A stretch of 64,000 nucleotides of DNA from Marinomonas ushuaiensis DSM 15871 (GTDB lineage: Bacteria > Pseudomonadota > Gammaproteobacteria > Pseudomonadales > Marinomonadaceae). Below the pieces are notes generated by a model. It did not search any database. It was given only the letters and a program-made list of their open reading frames with translations, and was not told the DNA's origin. Position numbers and translations under genes: made by a program. The stretch lies in assembly GCF_000521805.1 (NCBI RefSeq), contig NZ_JAMB01000005.1:124001-188000 (forward strand), read 5' to 3'. Positions 48,335 through 56,810 of this stretch are shown in pieces (the stretch's first letter is position 1; each line of letters opens with the position of its first letter).

Positions 48335-48985
48335 ATGAAAACACTAAAAGAACAAACTGACGCTAAAGTTGCAGAAGGTCGAGCTGCAAAACCTGATTTC
48401 ATGAAAGGCGTAGATGATGTTATTGCGCGAGCTAAAAGTGTTGAACAAGGCGCGGATGCCATTGCGCTTGGCGAGAAAGCGCCAACCTTTGAATTACCAA
48501 ACCAAGAAGGCAAGGCAATGTCTTTGACGGCGTTGCTAGAAAAAGGCCCAGTAGTCGTTACTTTTTATCGTGGTAGCTGGTGTCCATATTGCAACATACA
48601 GCTTAGAGCTTTACAGGCACGTTTAGGTGATATCCATGATTTGGGTGCTGAGCTTATTGCTATCAGCCCGCAAGTACCTGATGACTCACTTAGTAAAGAC
48701 GAAATTAGTCAAATGGGCTTTCAAGTCTTGTCAGACCAAAGTGCAAAAGTTGCTGTGGAATATGGCGTTGCATGGGAGGTACCGGAGTTTCTACTAGAAC
48801 ATATGCGAGTGGATCGTGGGCTTGAACTTGAAACGGTTAATAACGGAAATGGTAATGTGTTACCAATTCCAGCAACGTTTGTAATAGACCGAGGTGGGAA
48901 CGTGGTGTGGCGTTTTGTGGATGTGGATTACCGTATTCGTTCAGAGCCAAGCGATATCATTGAGGCGTTGCAGAAATTGGTTTAA
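48335..48985 (+). CDS. peroxiredoxin-like (AhpC/TSA) protein, copy 1
   Basis: 216 residues from ATG 48335 (GGGAAG upstream). An N-terminal helical arm precedes a thioredoxin fold with VVTFYRGSWCPYCNIQLRAL (CPYC in the peroxidatic position), PQVPDDSLSK and LPIPATFVIDRGGNVVWRFV. A member of the AhpC/TSA-like peroxiredoxin-like family, expected to reduce peroxides or serve as a disulfide reductase. It is paralogous to the protein at 49784 and the two flank a TetR gene. Confidence 0.88.
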   Translation: MKTLKEQTDAKVAEGRAAKPDFMKGVDDVIARAKSVEQGADAIALGEKAPTFELPNQEGKAMSLTALLEKGPVVVTFYRGSWCPYCNIQLRALQARLGDIHDLGAELIAISPQVPDDSLSKDEISQMGFQVLSDQSAKVAVEYGVAWEVPEFLLEHMRVDRGLELETVNNGNGNVLPIPATFVIDRGGNVVWRFVDVDYRIRSEPSDIIEALQKLV

Positions 48986-49000
48986 AGCTAAAAAATAGAG

Positions 49001-49040
49001 AAAAGATTAAAGAGGTAAGTTCTCTTTAATCTTCGTTTTT
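49001..49040. terminator. terminator between the first peroxiredoxin-like gene and tetR
   Basis: AAGATTAAAGAG / CTCTTTAATCTT stem with a 7-base loop, T-run on the plus strand overlapping the tetR stop codon and A-run on the other side. Confidence 0.78.
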
Positions 49041-49611
49041 AGTGCTCAGCCTTCCAAGACAGCCAAGGTAAACCAAGGCGTAAAGCATCAATAAGCTGTT
49101 CTTTAGAATTAGAATGATAGCCGTAAACACGTATACCAAAAATATGCAGCATGACACTGGTAGCCTTTGCTCTTGCTTCACTTTCTGTATTATTTTTTAG
49201 GAAGCTTTCGAAGTAGAGGGATTCAACTCGACGAAGTTGTTGAGAAACGTGATCTCTTAATTCAGTTTGCTGATCGGTAAGCTCTAGTTGGCTTTTAACC
49301 AAAAAGCAGCTGCAATATTCAGACTGACAAGACTCTTCAATAAAGCTCATGAAAATATCAGGAAGCGCTTCTTCTACTGAGTTGTACTGGGCAAGCGTGG
49401 CTTCTAAATTATCTAAGGACTGATGAGCATAATAATCCAGTGATTCTCTGAATAAGCCTTCTTTATTGCCAAACGCCAAGTAAATACTGCCCGGTTTTAA
49501 GCCAGTTTGTTCTACAAGAGTGTGCATAGATGTGGCGGTGTAACCCAAACGCCAAAAGGCATTGGTCGCACTTTCTAATACCTTTTCTTTGTCAAACTGT
49601 ATTCTAGCCAT
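49039..49611 (-). CDS. TetR/AcrR family transcriptional regulator
   Basis: 190 residues. N-terminal HTH: RLGYTATSMHTLVEQTGLKP with GSIYLAFGNKEGLF. The ligand domain contains an unusual Cys cluster SEYCSCFLVKSQ, which may act as a redox or electrophile switch. It is divergent from the second peroxiredoxin-like gene and convergent to the first. A 42-base palindrome upstream is its likely operator. Confidence 0.92.
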   Translation of the reverse strand: MARIQFDKEKVLESATNAFWRLGYTATSMHTLVEQTGLKPGSIYLAFGNKEGLFRESLDYYAHQSLDNLEATLAQYNSVEEALPDIFMSFIEESCQSEYCSCFLVKSQLELTDQQTELRDHVSQQLRRVESLYFESFLKNNTESEARAKATSVMLHIFGIRVYGYHSNSKEQLIDALRLGLPWLSWKAEH

Positions 49612-49692
49612 AGGGATATTTTCTACTTTGAATTGTGAAAATTTTTTTGCACTTTAGGTAATTATAGCGGCTAAATTACGCTCACTGCAAAT

Positions 49693-49734
49693 TATTGAGT
49701 GATCATTCAAAAAGACTTGAATGATCACTCAATA
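49693..49734. promoter_or_regulatory. long perfect palindrome, likely TetR operator
   Basis: 18-base arms (49693-49710 and 49717-49734; left arm core TTGAGTGATCATTCAA) around a 6-base spacer AAAGAC, with no mismatch. Each arm itself contains TGATCA. A related smaller repeat TTGAA-TAATTG-TTCAA lies at 49740-49755. Located between divergent tetR and peroxiredoxin-like genes, where a TetR operator pair would be expected. Confidence 0.8.
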
Positions 49735-49783
49735 TCTGTTTGAATAATTGTTCAAGTTAATTCTATGGGCTATGAGGTTCACT

Positions 49784-50428
49784 ATGTCATTACAAGATCA
49801 AATTGCAGAATACAAAGCCGCGTTTGTTAAAAAAGCACCGTTGGAAGTACAAGAGCTGATGCAGCAGGTGACTAAAAACCTAACGGAAACAGGCATTGTT
49901 GATAAAGCGCCGAAAGTATCGGAAAAACTACCTGCATTTTCATTACCAAACCAAAATGGCGAGACAGTCAATCTAGATGATTTATTGGCTAAAGGCCCTG
50001 TTGTAATGACGTTTTATCGTGGTGGCTGGTGTCCTTACTGCAACCTGGAGTTGAAAGCTTACCAAGATCAGCTTGCTAACATTAAAGCAGCAAATGCAAC
50101 GTTAGTTGCTATTACCCCTGAATTACCAGATGTGTCATTGTCTACGGCTGAGAAAAATGCTCTAGAATTTGAAGTTTTATCTGATGTAAATTCAGACTAC
50201 GCGAGAAGCCTTGGCCTTGTTTTCTCATTAGCAGATGAGCTACGTCCAATCTATCTCTCTTTTGGTATTGAAATAGAAAAGCATAATGGCGAAGGTCAGT
50301 TTGACCTACCATTAGCGGCGACTTTTGTCATTGCTCAAGATGGCACTGTTGCCAGCGCTTTTGTTACGGCTGACTACACCGCTCGTCAAGAGCCAGCAGA
50401 AGTGGTTGCCGCTCTTAAAACGCTTTAA
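49784..50428 (+). CDS. peroxiredoxin-like (AhpC/TSA) protein, copy 2
   Basis: 214 residues from ATG 49784 (GAGG six bases upstream; the frame is open to 49748). VVMTFYRGGWCPYCNLELKA and TLVAITPELPDVSLSTAEKN and LPLAATFVIAQDGTVASAFV run parallel to the protein at 48335, so the two are ancient duplicates. Probably induced when the divergent TetR is inactivated, by oxidants or reactive electrophiles (inference). Confidence 0.9.
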   Translation: MSLQDQIAEYKAAFVKKAPLEVQELMQQVTKNLTETGIVDKAPKVSEKLPAFSLPNQNGETVNLDDLLAKGPVVMTFYRGGWCPYCNLELKAYQDQLANIKAANATLVAITPELPDVSLSTAEKNALEFEVLSDVNSDYARSLGLVFSLADELRPIYLSFGIEIEKHNGEGQFDLPLAATFVIAQDGTVASAFVTADYTARQEPAEVVAALKTL

Positions 50429-50468
50429 TTACTGTTGCGTTAATCTAGCGTTTGAATCTAGATACTTT

Positions 50469-50504
50469 AAAACCAGTGTGGATTAATTTCACGCTGGTTT
50501 TTTT
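50469..50504 (+). terminator. terminator after the second peroxiredoxin-like gene
   Basis: AAAACCAGTGTG / CACGCTGGTTTT (one G-T pair) with a 9-base loop and T-run. Confidence 0.85.
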
Positions 50505-50602
50505 GTGACTTTAGGTTTGAGTAAGCTAAAAGCTGTCATAAATGGCTTATTAAAATTACCATAGAGGCATTAAACGCTGAAAGGCTTAACACAGAGTAAA
50601 TT

Positions 50603-51022
50603 ATGAATACAAAAATATATAAAGAAGTCCTTTATTTAGCCAAAGAACTGATGAGTTGCGCGCACAAAAAAGACCAAGAAAACTTTGATGCTTTTTATGA
50701 AGAATTGAAAGGGATTTGTGACGACAACGATGGCACGGATAAAGATCATCCTGTGCAGTGGGAAACACTGGCCGATTTTACCGATGATATAGAACTCGCT
50801 ATTTCGATATACGATACAGCCTTTAAAAAAGCCGAAGCGACCAACAATAAAGACTACCTTTCGTCGATTGGTTTTTCAGCAGCAATCTTAAAACTGGAAT
50901 TTGGCGATAAAGCAGGTGCCATTGAATCTTTGGAAAAAGCCAAAATCCACAGTAATAAAATCATCGATAAAGAACTTAAAGCTGAGATACACGATTTATT
51001 GAAAGAACTTCAAGAGTCGTAA
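50603..51022 (+). CDS. small helical protein, possibly TPR-like, unknown function
   Basis: 139 residues, acidic, predicted all-helical. KKDQENFDAFYEELKGICDD and the C-terminal YLSSIGFSAAILKLEFGDKA-GAIESLEKA look like one or two TPR-type hairpins. No signal peptide or membrane segment. Not a recognised named family; I have seen similar proteins annotated only as tetratricopeptide repeat. Single gene after a terminator. Confidence 0.6.
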   Translation: MNTKIYKEVLYLAKELMSCAHKKDQENFDAFYEELKGICDDNDGTDKDHPVQWETLADFTDDIELAISIYDTAFKKAEATNNKDYLSSIGFSAAILKLEFGDKAGAIESLEKAKIHSNKIIDKELKAEIHDLLKELQES

Positions 51023-51117
51023 AAGGTAATTTAATTCTCTTTGAAATGGTCGTGAGCAGTAAAAATTGAAGGTGGAAATCTAGGTTCTTTTCTGCCTTCT
51101 TGTATTATTCAGTTTTT

Positions 51118-51228
51118 CTAGTCTATCGTCATCTCTATTTTCGTACCTACTACCACAATAGTTTCATGGTCAACTTCAACTAAATGACGCTTACTTATGT
51201 AGCCATCATTTAGTTCGTTTGATTTCTG
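51118..51228 (-). pseudogene. short coding-like relic in the gap before the ABC exporter
   Basis: A minus-strand frame of about 36 residues, NDGYISKRHLVEVDHETIVV and onward to MTID-stop, reads like protein but has no start codon; a nearby ATG (MTEIKRTK) is out of frame by one base. The rest of the 303-base gap 51023-51325 shows nothing else recognisable apart from a probable promoter for the exporter. Confidence 0.3.
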
Positions 51229-51325
51229 TCATTATTAATCCTTATTATTTATATCGTCTGTCGCTAATTTTTTCTAAGCTAATATAATTATAAAGACGCA
51301 CACCAATTGGGAGTCACTAAAGCGC

Positions 51326-52408
51326 ATGGGTAAATACCGAAAACCATTTATAACAATGTGCTTTTTACTTGTACTCATGGTTATTGCTATGTATTTGTAT
51401 AAACGAAATAGTGCACCATTAGAGATGGAGGTTTTGCAGGTAACCACTGGTGAAGCTCAGTTAGTGTTAGCCGTAGTTGGACGTGTTAGGACAAAAGATG
51501 TGGTTGATATTCGAGTTGAATCTTCAGGAAAAGTCATCGCTTTACTGGTTGATGAAGGTGACAAGGTTAAGCGTGGAGCAACCATAGCCAAGATGCGATC
51601 TGCATCACAACAATCCGCACTTTCTGAAGCGGAAGCCAATCTACGTGTGGTTGAAGCACAACGTAACTTCGCACAACATGATTTTAATCGTGTTGCTGAA
51701 TTGTCTAAAAAAGGCGTTGTGGCTAATTTAGCGCTGGATCAAGCCCGTACAAACCTTTTATCTGCTGAAGCAAGATTCACAGCATCGCAAGAAATACGTA
51801 ATCAGGCCATTATTAGATTGAATGATCTCAATATCGAAAGCCCTCTTGATGGCATTGTATTGTCGCGCTCGATAGACCAAGGGCAAGTGGTTGGAGTCAG
51901 CGATACTCTTTTTCAAATAGGCTCTACTGGCCCTATTGAAATAGAAGTAGAAGTGGATGAGATTTATGCATCAGAGCTTTCGCTTAATATGAAGGCCTTG
52001 CTTGCTCCTACAGGGAAACAGCAGGTAACGACAGGGCGCATAGTAGAAATATCGCCGAAAGTGAACGCATTAAATGGCTCAAGACTGACTCGTTTAATGT
52101 TAGATGAAATTAACGCTGAGTTTGTGCCAGGGCGCTCAATTGACGTGAATATTTTGGTACAAGCCTTTGACTCTGTATTAAGTGTACCGCGCAGTTCGCT
52201 GCGAAAGGAAGGCGATACTTGGTTGGTTTATACCTTAGAGGGGGAAGCGGTTAAATCTAATATTGTCACTTTTATTGATTGGCCGGGGAGTTCAGTTGTA
52301 CTCAAAACAGGACTGAATTCTGGAGCATTAGTGGTGCTTGATGCGTCTATTGCATCAACCGCTTTGGCCGAAAGCAAACGAGTTAATGCTAGTAAAGTAT
52401 CGCCCTAA
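51326..52408 (+). CDS. HlyD/MacA-type periplasmic adaptor of an ABC exporter
   Basis: 360 residues. N-terminal membrane anchor (FITMCFLLVLMVIAMYLY), then a short barrel-sandwich (lipoyl) half VIALLVDEGDKVKRGATIAK, a coiled-coil hairpin (about 95-165), the second lipoyl half SPLDGIVLSRSIDQGQVVGV and a beta-barrel domain. It links the inner-membrane ABC pump to an outer-membrane channel. It overlaps the permease gene by one base (TAATG). Confidence 0.9.
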   Translation: MGKYRKPFITMCFLLVLMVIAMYLYKRNSAPLEMEVLQVTTGEAQLVLAVVGRVRTKDVVDIRVESSGKVIALLVDEGDKVKRGATIAKMRSASQQSALSEAEANLRVVEAQRNFAQHDFNRVAELSKKGVVANLALDQARTNLLSAEARFTASQEIRNQAIIRLNDLNIESPLDGIVLSRSIDQGQVVGVSDTLFQIGSTGPIEIEVEVDEIYASELSLNMKALLAPTGKQQVTTGRIVEISPKVNALNGSRLTRLMLDEINAEFVPGRSIDVNILVQAFDSVLSVPRSSLRKEGDTWLVYTLEGEAVKSNIVTFIDWPGSSVVLKTGLNSGALVVLDASIASTALAESKRVNASKVSP

Positions 52409-53610
52409 TGCCATTTTCCCTATTAGTTTCGTGGCGCTATATCACCGCAAACAGGTTGCAAACACTCTTGTTGGTGCTTGGTGTCGCATTGAGTGTAGTG
52501 GTGTTCGTGTTTATTACGGCATTGATTAATGGCCTTAATATTTATTTAACACAGGAAACCACCAGTAAAATCGCACATGTAGAGCTAGATCCTCCAAGTC
52601 GAGTCGCGCGGGTATTGGTCGATGATTCACGGTTTGTTGCCCAACCTGTGTCTACTTTGCAGCGTAAACAAATACGTAACTGGCAGCAGGTAATAGAGAT
52701 TGCTGAATCCACCCCTGGCGTTAGTGTGATTAGCCCCATTGTTGAAGGAAATGCATTTCTCGTTCGTGGTGAAGCGACGCAACCAATAGCAATTCAAGGT
52801 GTTGAACCTAATAAAGTTGATGCTATCACTAACATTAGTCGTTATATCATTGAAGGCAGTGCCGAGTTGACAACAGGTGGTCTAATTATAGGGGCTGATT
52901 TAGCAACTGAATTAGGCTTGCTTATTGGTACGCCAGTATTATTACGATCAGAACGTGGAGCTGAACGGTTATTACCTATCACAGGGATTTTTCGAATCGG
53001 CCTAGCCAACTTAGACCAACGAGTTGGTTTTTTATCTATTAGAGCGGCAAGGCCATTATTTGACTTGCCCGATGGTATAACTTCTCTTGGGTTAAAACTC
53101 GATAACCCTGCTGAAGCACCCACTATCTCGATTATGTTGCAAAATGCGACACAGTTAAAAGCCACGCCTTGGCAAGAAGTTAATAAAAGTTTGCAGGACG
53201 CTACTGATGCCCAAGGTCGTACTGGTAACTTCATTCAAGGTTTTGCATTATTGGCTATCGTCATTTCTATTTCTAGCGCGCTTTTATTATCAACCTATCG
53301 TCGTCGTGCTGAAATTGGCATTATGCGCGCGACCGGAATATCACGACAATTTGTCGCCATTGTGTTTATTTTACAAGGTGTTTTTATAGGAGCATTAGGT
53401 GCTTTTCTAGGCGCAGCGGCGGGTTATCAATTATGTGTTCAGTTAGCGTCTATTACTAGACCAGACGGTAGCTCAATGTTACCGATAGCGCCCAACGAGG
53501 GTGGTTATATGTTGGTGATAATATTGACTATCATAGGTGCAGCCCTAGCGGCATTGCTGCCGGCACGGGCTGCTTCTGCGGTGGACCCTGTAGAGGCTAT
53601 TCAACAATGA
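52408..53610 (+). CDS. FtsX/MacB-type ABC exporter permease
   Basis: 400 residues with an N-terminal membrane helix (LQTLLLVLGVALSVVVFVFI), a large periplasmic MacB_PCD-like domain and three C-terminal helices. FtsX-domain features: STYRRRAEIGIMRATGISRQ and [18 protein letters not shown] at the C-terminus. In operon with the adaptor and ATPase, so a split MacB-type exporter. Confidence 0.9.
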   Translation: MPFSLLVSWRYITANRLQTLLLVLGVALSVVVFVFITALINGLNIYLTQETTSKIAHVELDPPSRVARVLVDDSRFVAQPVSTLQRKQIRNWQQVIEIAESTPGVSVISPIVEGNAFLVRGEATQPIAIQGVEPNKVDAITNISRYIIEGSAELTTGGLIIGADLATELGLLIGTPVLLRSERGAERLLPITGIFRIGLANLDQRVGFLSIRAARPLFDLPDGITSLGLKLDNPAEAPTISIMLQNATQLKATPWQEVNKSLQDATDAQGRTGNFIQGFALLAIVISISSALLLSTYRRRAEIGIMRATGISRQFVAIVFILQGVFIGALGAFLGAAAGYQLCVQLASITRPDGSSMLPIAPNEGGYMLVIILTIIGAALAALLPARAASAVDPVEAIQQ

Positions 53611-54287
53611 GCCAGACATTATTGCTTGCTAAGGACATTATAAAAACCTTTCGTAATGGTGAGCAGGAAACCTGTGTTCTTAAAGGCATTGATTTAACCC
53701 TAACACAAGGGAAAATGATCGCATTACAGGGCGCTTCTGGCTCTGGAAAATCAACATTACTTAATATACTGGGATTGTTGATGCGACCTACATCTGGTGA
53801 ACTAAGATTACTAGATCATGCATTAACTGGTTTATCTGATGGAAGTCTATCAAGCTATCGTAACCGTCATCTTGGTTTTGTTTTCCAGTATCACAATCTA
53901 TTACCTGATTTTACCGCGCTTGAAAACGTCGCTTTTCCAGCGGCTGCGCCAGCAGGTCGTTTAACAGGTGATATTCGTAAGCGTGCCTTAGAATTGCTTG
54001 ATAAAGTTGGCTTGAGTGATCGTAGCCACTTCTTGGCCAGTCAACTATCAGGTGGACAAAAACAACGTGTCGCCATTGCTCGTTCGCTAATAAACAACCC
54101 AAAACTGGTGTTCGCAGATGAACCAACAGGGAATCTCGATCAAGATTCAGCAAAACAAGTGATGGCGTTATTGCGTGACATTAATCGTAACGATAATACA
54201 ACGTTTTTAATATCTACCCATGACAACAGCGTAGCCGCTAACTGCGATGAAATAGTGCGTATCATAGATGGGAAAATAGCGAACTAG
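53607..54287 (+). CDS. ABC exporter ATP-binding protein (LolD/MacB type)
   Basis: 226 residues. Walker [11 protein letters not shown]-loop [15 protein letters not shown], signature [15 protein letters not shown], Walker [13 protein letters not shown] and H-loop STHD are all present. Overlaps the permease gene by 4 bases (ATGA). It powers the exporter. Substrate unknown; the arrangement adaptor-permease-ATPase is like DevBCA or split MacAB. Confidence 0.95.
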   Translation: MSQTLLLAKDIIKTFRNGEQETCVLKGIDLTLTQGKMIALQGASGSGKSTLLNILGLLMRPTSGELRLLDHALTGLSDGSLSSYRNRHLGFVFQYHNLLPDFTALENVAFPAAAPAGRLTGDIRKRALELLDKVGLSDRSHFLASQLSGGQKQRVAIARSLINNPKLVFADEPTGNLDQDSAKQVMALLRDINRNDNTTFLISTHDNSVAANCDEIVRIIDGKIAN

Positions 54288-54319
54288 AAATAAAAAAGCC
54301 GCTTTATAGAGGAGTTAAC

Positions 54320-54874
54320 ATGCAAATAAGGTTTGTTTCCAATAATGACTTCAAAGTAAATGAAGTCACAAAAATATTAGCAGAAGCAGGCGTTACGGTA
54401 ATCTCAGCAAAATATTCTATCAATGGAATACAGACTGAAAATGTTAATGAATTGGTAAAAGACAAACTGCTAAAAGCCTTCAAAAAAGTCGGGCGTCCTG
54501 TTTTTGTAGAGCACACAGGACTTTATATTGAGAGCTTAAATGGCTTTCCCGGTGGTTTGACACAAATGTTCTGGGATAAATTAGAAGCCGATAAGTTCTC
54601 ATCTTTACTAGGACACGCCAACAACCCTAGCTTAGTCGCTAAAACCACCATTGGTTACTGCGATACCAAAAAAATGCACTTTTTTGAAGGTGAGATAAAA
54701 GGGCGTATTGCTCCGGAACCCAGAGGAGACAGAGGGTTTCAATGGGATTGTGTTTTTATACCCGAAGGTGAAACGGAAACCTTTGCTGAAATGGGAGATA
54801 AAAAAAATGACATTTCAATGCGGAAAATTGCCTTTGACAAATTTAAAGAATTTTTAAAAAGGAATCATGCGTAA
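54320..54874 (+). CDS. HAM1/RdgB-family noncanonical purine NTP-binding protein, probable KomB-like sensor
   Basis: 184 residues. It has the family N-terminal motif FVSNNDFK (SNNxxK, residues 7-12), FPGGLTQMF and [16 protein letters not shown] (GFxWDxxFxPEG). The aspartate that acts as general base in RdgB (DDSGL) and human ITPA (VEDT) is His65 here (FVEHTGL), and SHR near the C-terminus is SMR. This argues against normal ITP hydrolysis and for nucleotide sensing. A strong GAGGAG lies upstream. The stop overlaps the SIR2 start by one base (TAATG), so the two are translationally coupled. From what is known of Kongming defence, the equivalent HAM1 (KomB) binds dITP; that parallel is inferred. 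Confidence 0.83.
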   Translation: MQIRFVSNNDFKVNEVTKILAEAGVTVISAKYSINGIQTENVNELVKDKLLKAFKKVGRPVFVEHTGLYIESLNGFPGGLTQMFWDKLEADKFSSLLGHANNPSLVAKTTIGYCDTKKMHFFEGEIKGRIAPEPRGDRGFQWDCVFIPEGETETFAEMGDKKNDISMRKIAFDKFKEFLKRNHA

Positions 54875-55695
54875 TGGAAAAAGAAGCGATGGAACATTTA
54901 CTCACTTCTTTTAAAGAAGGTAATGTCATTCTATTTGTTGGCGCAGGGGTATCGATGAACCTTGGGCTGCCATCATGGGATTCATTGATCGACAAGATAG
55001 CCGAAGATTTAGATTACGACCCTGAAATCTACAAAACATTTGGCGACCATTTAGCACTTGCAGAATACTATCGGTTAACGAAAGGCAGCATTGACGGGTT
55101 AAGTAGCTGGATGGATGAAAACTGGCATACTTCGGATATCGATGTATCAACCTCTAAAGTCCATGAAGAAATCGCAAAAGCGGAATTCCCCATCATATAC
55201 ACAACCAACTACGATAGATGGCTAGAGCACGCCTTTGATCATTACAAGATGCCTTATACCAAAATCTCATCGGTGTCGGATTTAAAAAAAGTCAAAGACA
55301 ACACCACCCAAATCGTTAAATTCCATGGCGACTTTGATGATAACAAATCCATTGTTTTGGACGAAACAAGTTACTTCGAACGTCTTGGCTTCGAAACGCC
55401 TTTAGACATCAAACTTAGGTCAGATATTCTCGGAAAGTCCGTTTTGTTTATTGGATATAGTTTGGCTGATATCAACATACGGTTTCTTTTTTACAAATTA
55501 TCCATGCTCTGGAAAGCCCATCACCTCGGTGAGGCGCAACCTAAATCCTATGTCTTTTCTCCCAAGCCAAACCCAGTACAAGAAAAGATTTTAGAGCAAT
55601 GGGGCATCGAAATGATCTCTTCAGAAATCGAACACCCCGGTAAAGCTTTAGAAGACTTCCTGAGTAAATTTATGGGCAGTAGTGTTAATCGGTAA
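54874..55695 (+). CDS. SIR2-family NADase-like protein, probable KomC-like effector
   Basis: 273 residues. SIR2 NAD-binding signature [14 protein letters not shown] (GAGxS at 23-27), [14 protein letters not shown] (TTNYD at 110-114, catalytic Asn) and IVKFHGDF (catalytic His151) are all intact, so the enzyme is expected to cleave NAD. No zinc-ribbon Cys set is seen, so it is not a classical deacetylase; it belongs to the SIR2_2-like group seen in defence systems. It overlaps the HAM1 gene by one base. Depletion of NAD on infection, causing abortive infection, is inferred from the family and the pairing. Confidence 0.88.
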   Translation: MEKEAMEHLLTSFKEGNVILFVGAGVSMNLGLPSWDSLIDKIAEDLDYDPEIYKTFGDHLALAEYYRLTKGSIDGLSSWMDENWHTSDIDVSTSKVHEEIAKAEFPIIYTTNYDRWLEHAFDHYKMPYTKISSVSDLKKVKDNTTQIVKFHGDFDDNKSIVLDETSYFERLGFETPLDIKLRSDILGKSVLFIGYSLADINIRFLFYKLSMLWKAHHLGEAQPKSYVFSPKPNPVQEKILEQWGIEMISSEIEHPGKALEDFLSKFMGSSVNR

Positions 55696-55721
55696 AAAAC
55701 TATTCAGATGTAAGGATAACC

Positions 55722-56252
55722 ATGTCACTTAAATCACACTTTACATTGATGGCTGAATACAACCAAATCATGAACCGCAACCTCTATGATGCGGCGAGTA
55801 AACTGAGTGTGGTTGAACTGACTACTGACCAAGGCGCTTTCTTTGGTTCCATCATCAATACCCTTAACCACATATTGGTTGGCGACATCATTTGGTTGAA
55901 ACGCTTTGCGTCTCATCCTTTTGTGTCATTAGAATATGTAAGAGCATTGCCTCAGCCGACAGCATTAAATACGGTTTTATACGCCGATCTAGAAATACTG
56001 AAACAACACCGAGAAATATTGGATAATGTCATTGTGCAGTTTGCTTCTGAACTAAACGACGAAGTGCTTATTCAACCATTGATTTATCAAAATACAAAAG
56101 GTATCGAGCATCAGAAAAACTGCGCGCATCTTTTGCAACACTTTTTTAACCATCAAACTCATCATCGCGGTCAAGTATCAACGCTTTTATCCCAACAAGG
56201 CATCGACATTGGTGCAACAGATTTAGTGTTACTCATTCCTGATCTTGATTAA
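55722..56252 (+). CDS. DinB family protein
   Basis: 176 residues, four-helix-bundle DinB/YfiT fold. Metal-binding His appear in NTLNHILVGDIIWLKRF and FFNHQTHHRGQVSTLLSQQG, the three-His pattern of the family. Members are putative thiol transferases or metal-dependent hydrolases. TAAGGATAACC before the ATG is a good ribosome site; it starts 26 bases after the SIR2 gene, so it may be a third gene of that operon. A link to defence is unproven. Confidence 0.88.
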   Translation: MSLKSHFTLMAEYNQIMNRNLYDAASKLSVVELTTDQGAFFGSIINTLNHILVGDIIWLKRFASHPFVSLEYVRALPQPTALNTVLYADLEILKQHREILDNVIVQFASELNDEVLIQPLIYQNTKGIEHQKNCAHLLQHFFNHQTHHRGQVSTLLSQQGIDIGATDLVLLIPDLD

Positions 56253-56257
56253 TGTAG

Positions 56258-56275
56258 GTCGGAATTTATTCCGAC
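56258..56275. repeat. REP-like hairpin after the DinB gene
   Basis: GTCGGAA-TTTA-TTCCGAC, within GTAGGTCGGAATTTATTCCG. This resembles common dispersed REP-type palindromes. It could also end transcription weakly. Confidence 0.45.
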
Positions 56276-56810
56276 AAGTCATTCATTTCACATCGTCAAA
56301 CCAAAACCATTCGCTCGACGTTACTTTTTTAGATAATCGTTTGACCTCGTTCATCGGCTTTGTCTTGCCGATCCGTTCCCTCCCATTTCTTCAAGGGGAG
56401 GGTCAGGGTGGGGTTATTGTTTTTGCCCTAACGATTTCTATTTTTTTAAATAAAAATGGTAATTTTTAACAGCTCAATTTAAGTTATTTTAATATAGGCA
56501 AAATGTATTAATCGAAAGGCTATTTTTCAATTTATCTATTTTGTGCTCGTTTACACGTTTTAAGTAACTCGATTTTGCGCGTTTGTACTGGCAGAAAATG
56601 AAAAACAGCCCTAAAATCAATAATTAAGAATTTATCGTGCTGAGATAACAGGCGATGCTTTCCTGATAAAGAGAAGTGATAACGCGCACGCTCGTTTAGC
56701 CAGTTTTTGATTTTATGAATAACTTTATAAAACACTGAAAATTCAGTTGGTTATAAGGGAGTTTAGAAATTTTTATAAATGTGTAAACGCGCATGCGCAC
56801 TATTAAAGAT
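56276..56810. other. gene-poor stretch upstream of the cassette array
   Basis: About 535 bases with no convincing gene. At 56376-56415 is a purine/pyrimidine-rich inverted element (CCCTCCC ... GGGGAGGG then GGTGGGG) of the kind dispersed in many proteobacterial genomes. A minus-strand frame at 56532-56735 (67 residues, MFYKVIHKIKN...) matches nothing I know. The region has no integrase signature. GCGCATGCGC near 56790 is a short perfect palindrome. Confidence 0.4.

Noticed and set aside
54311-54320. GTTAACA before the HAM1 gene considered as an integron core
   Set aside because: It does not fit GTTRRRY and has no paired arm; GAGGAG here is simply the ribosome site.
56532-56735. 67-residue minus-strand frame upstream of the cassettes, considered as an intI remnant because of its orientation
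   Set aside because: No tyrosine-recombinase motifs (no RHRY residues, no HxLRHxxAT) can be seen; the frame may be non-coding.
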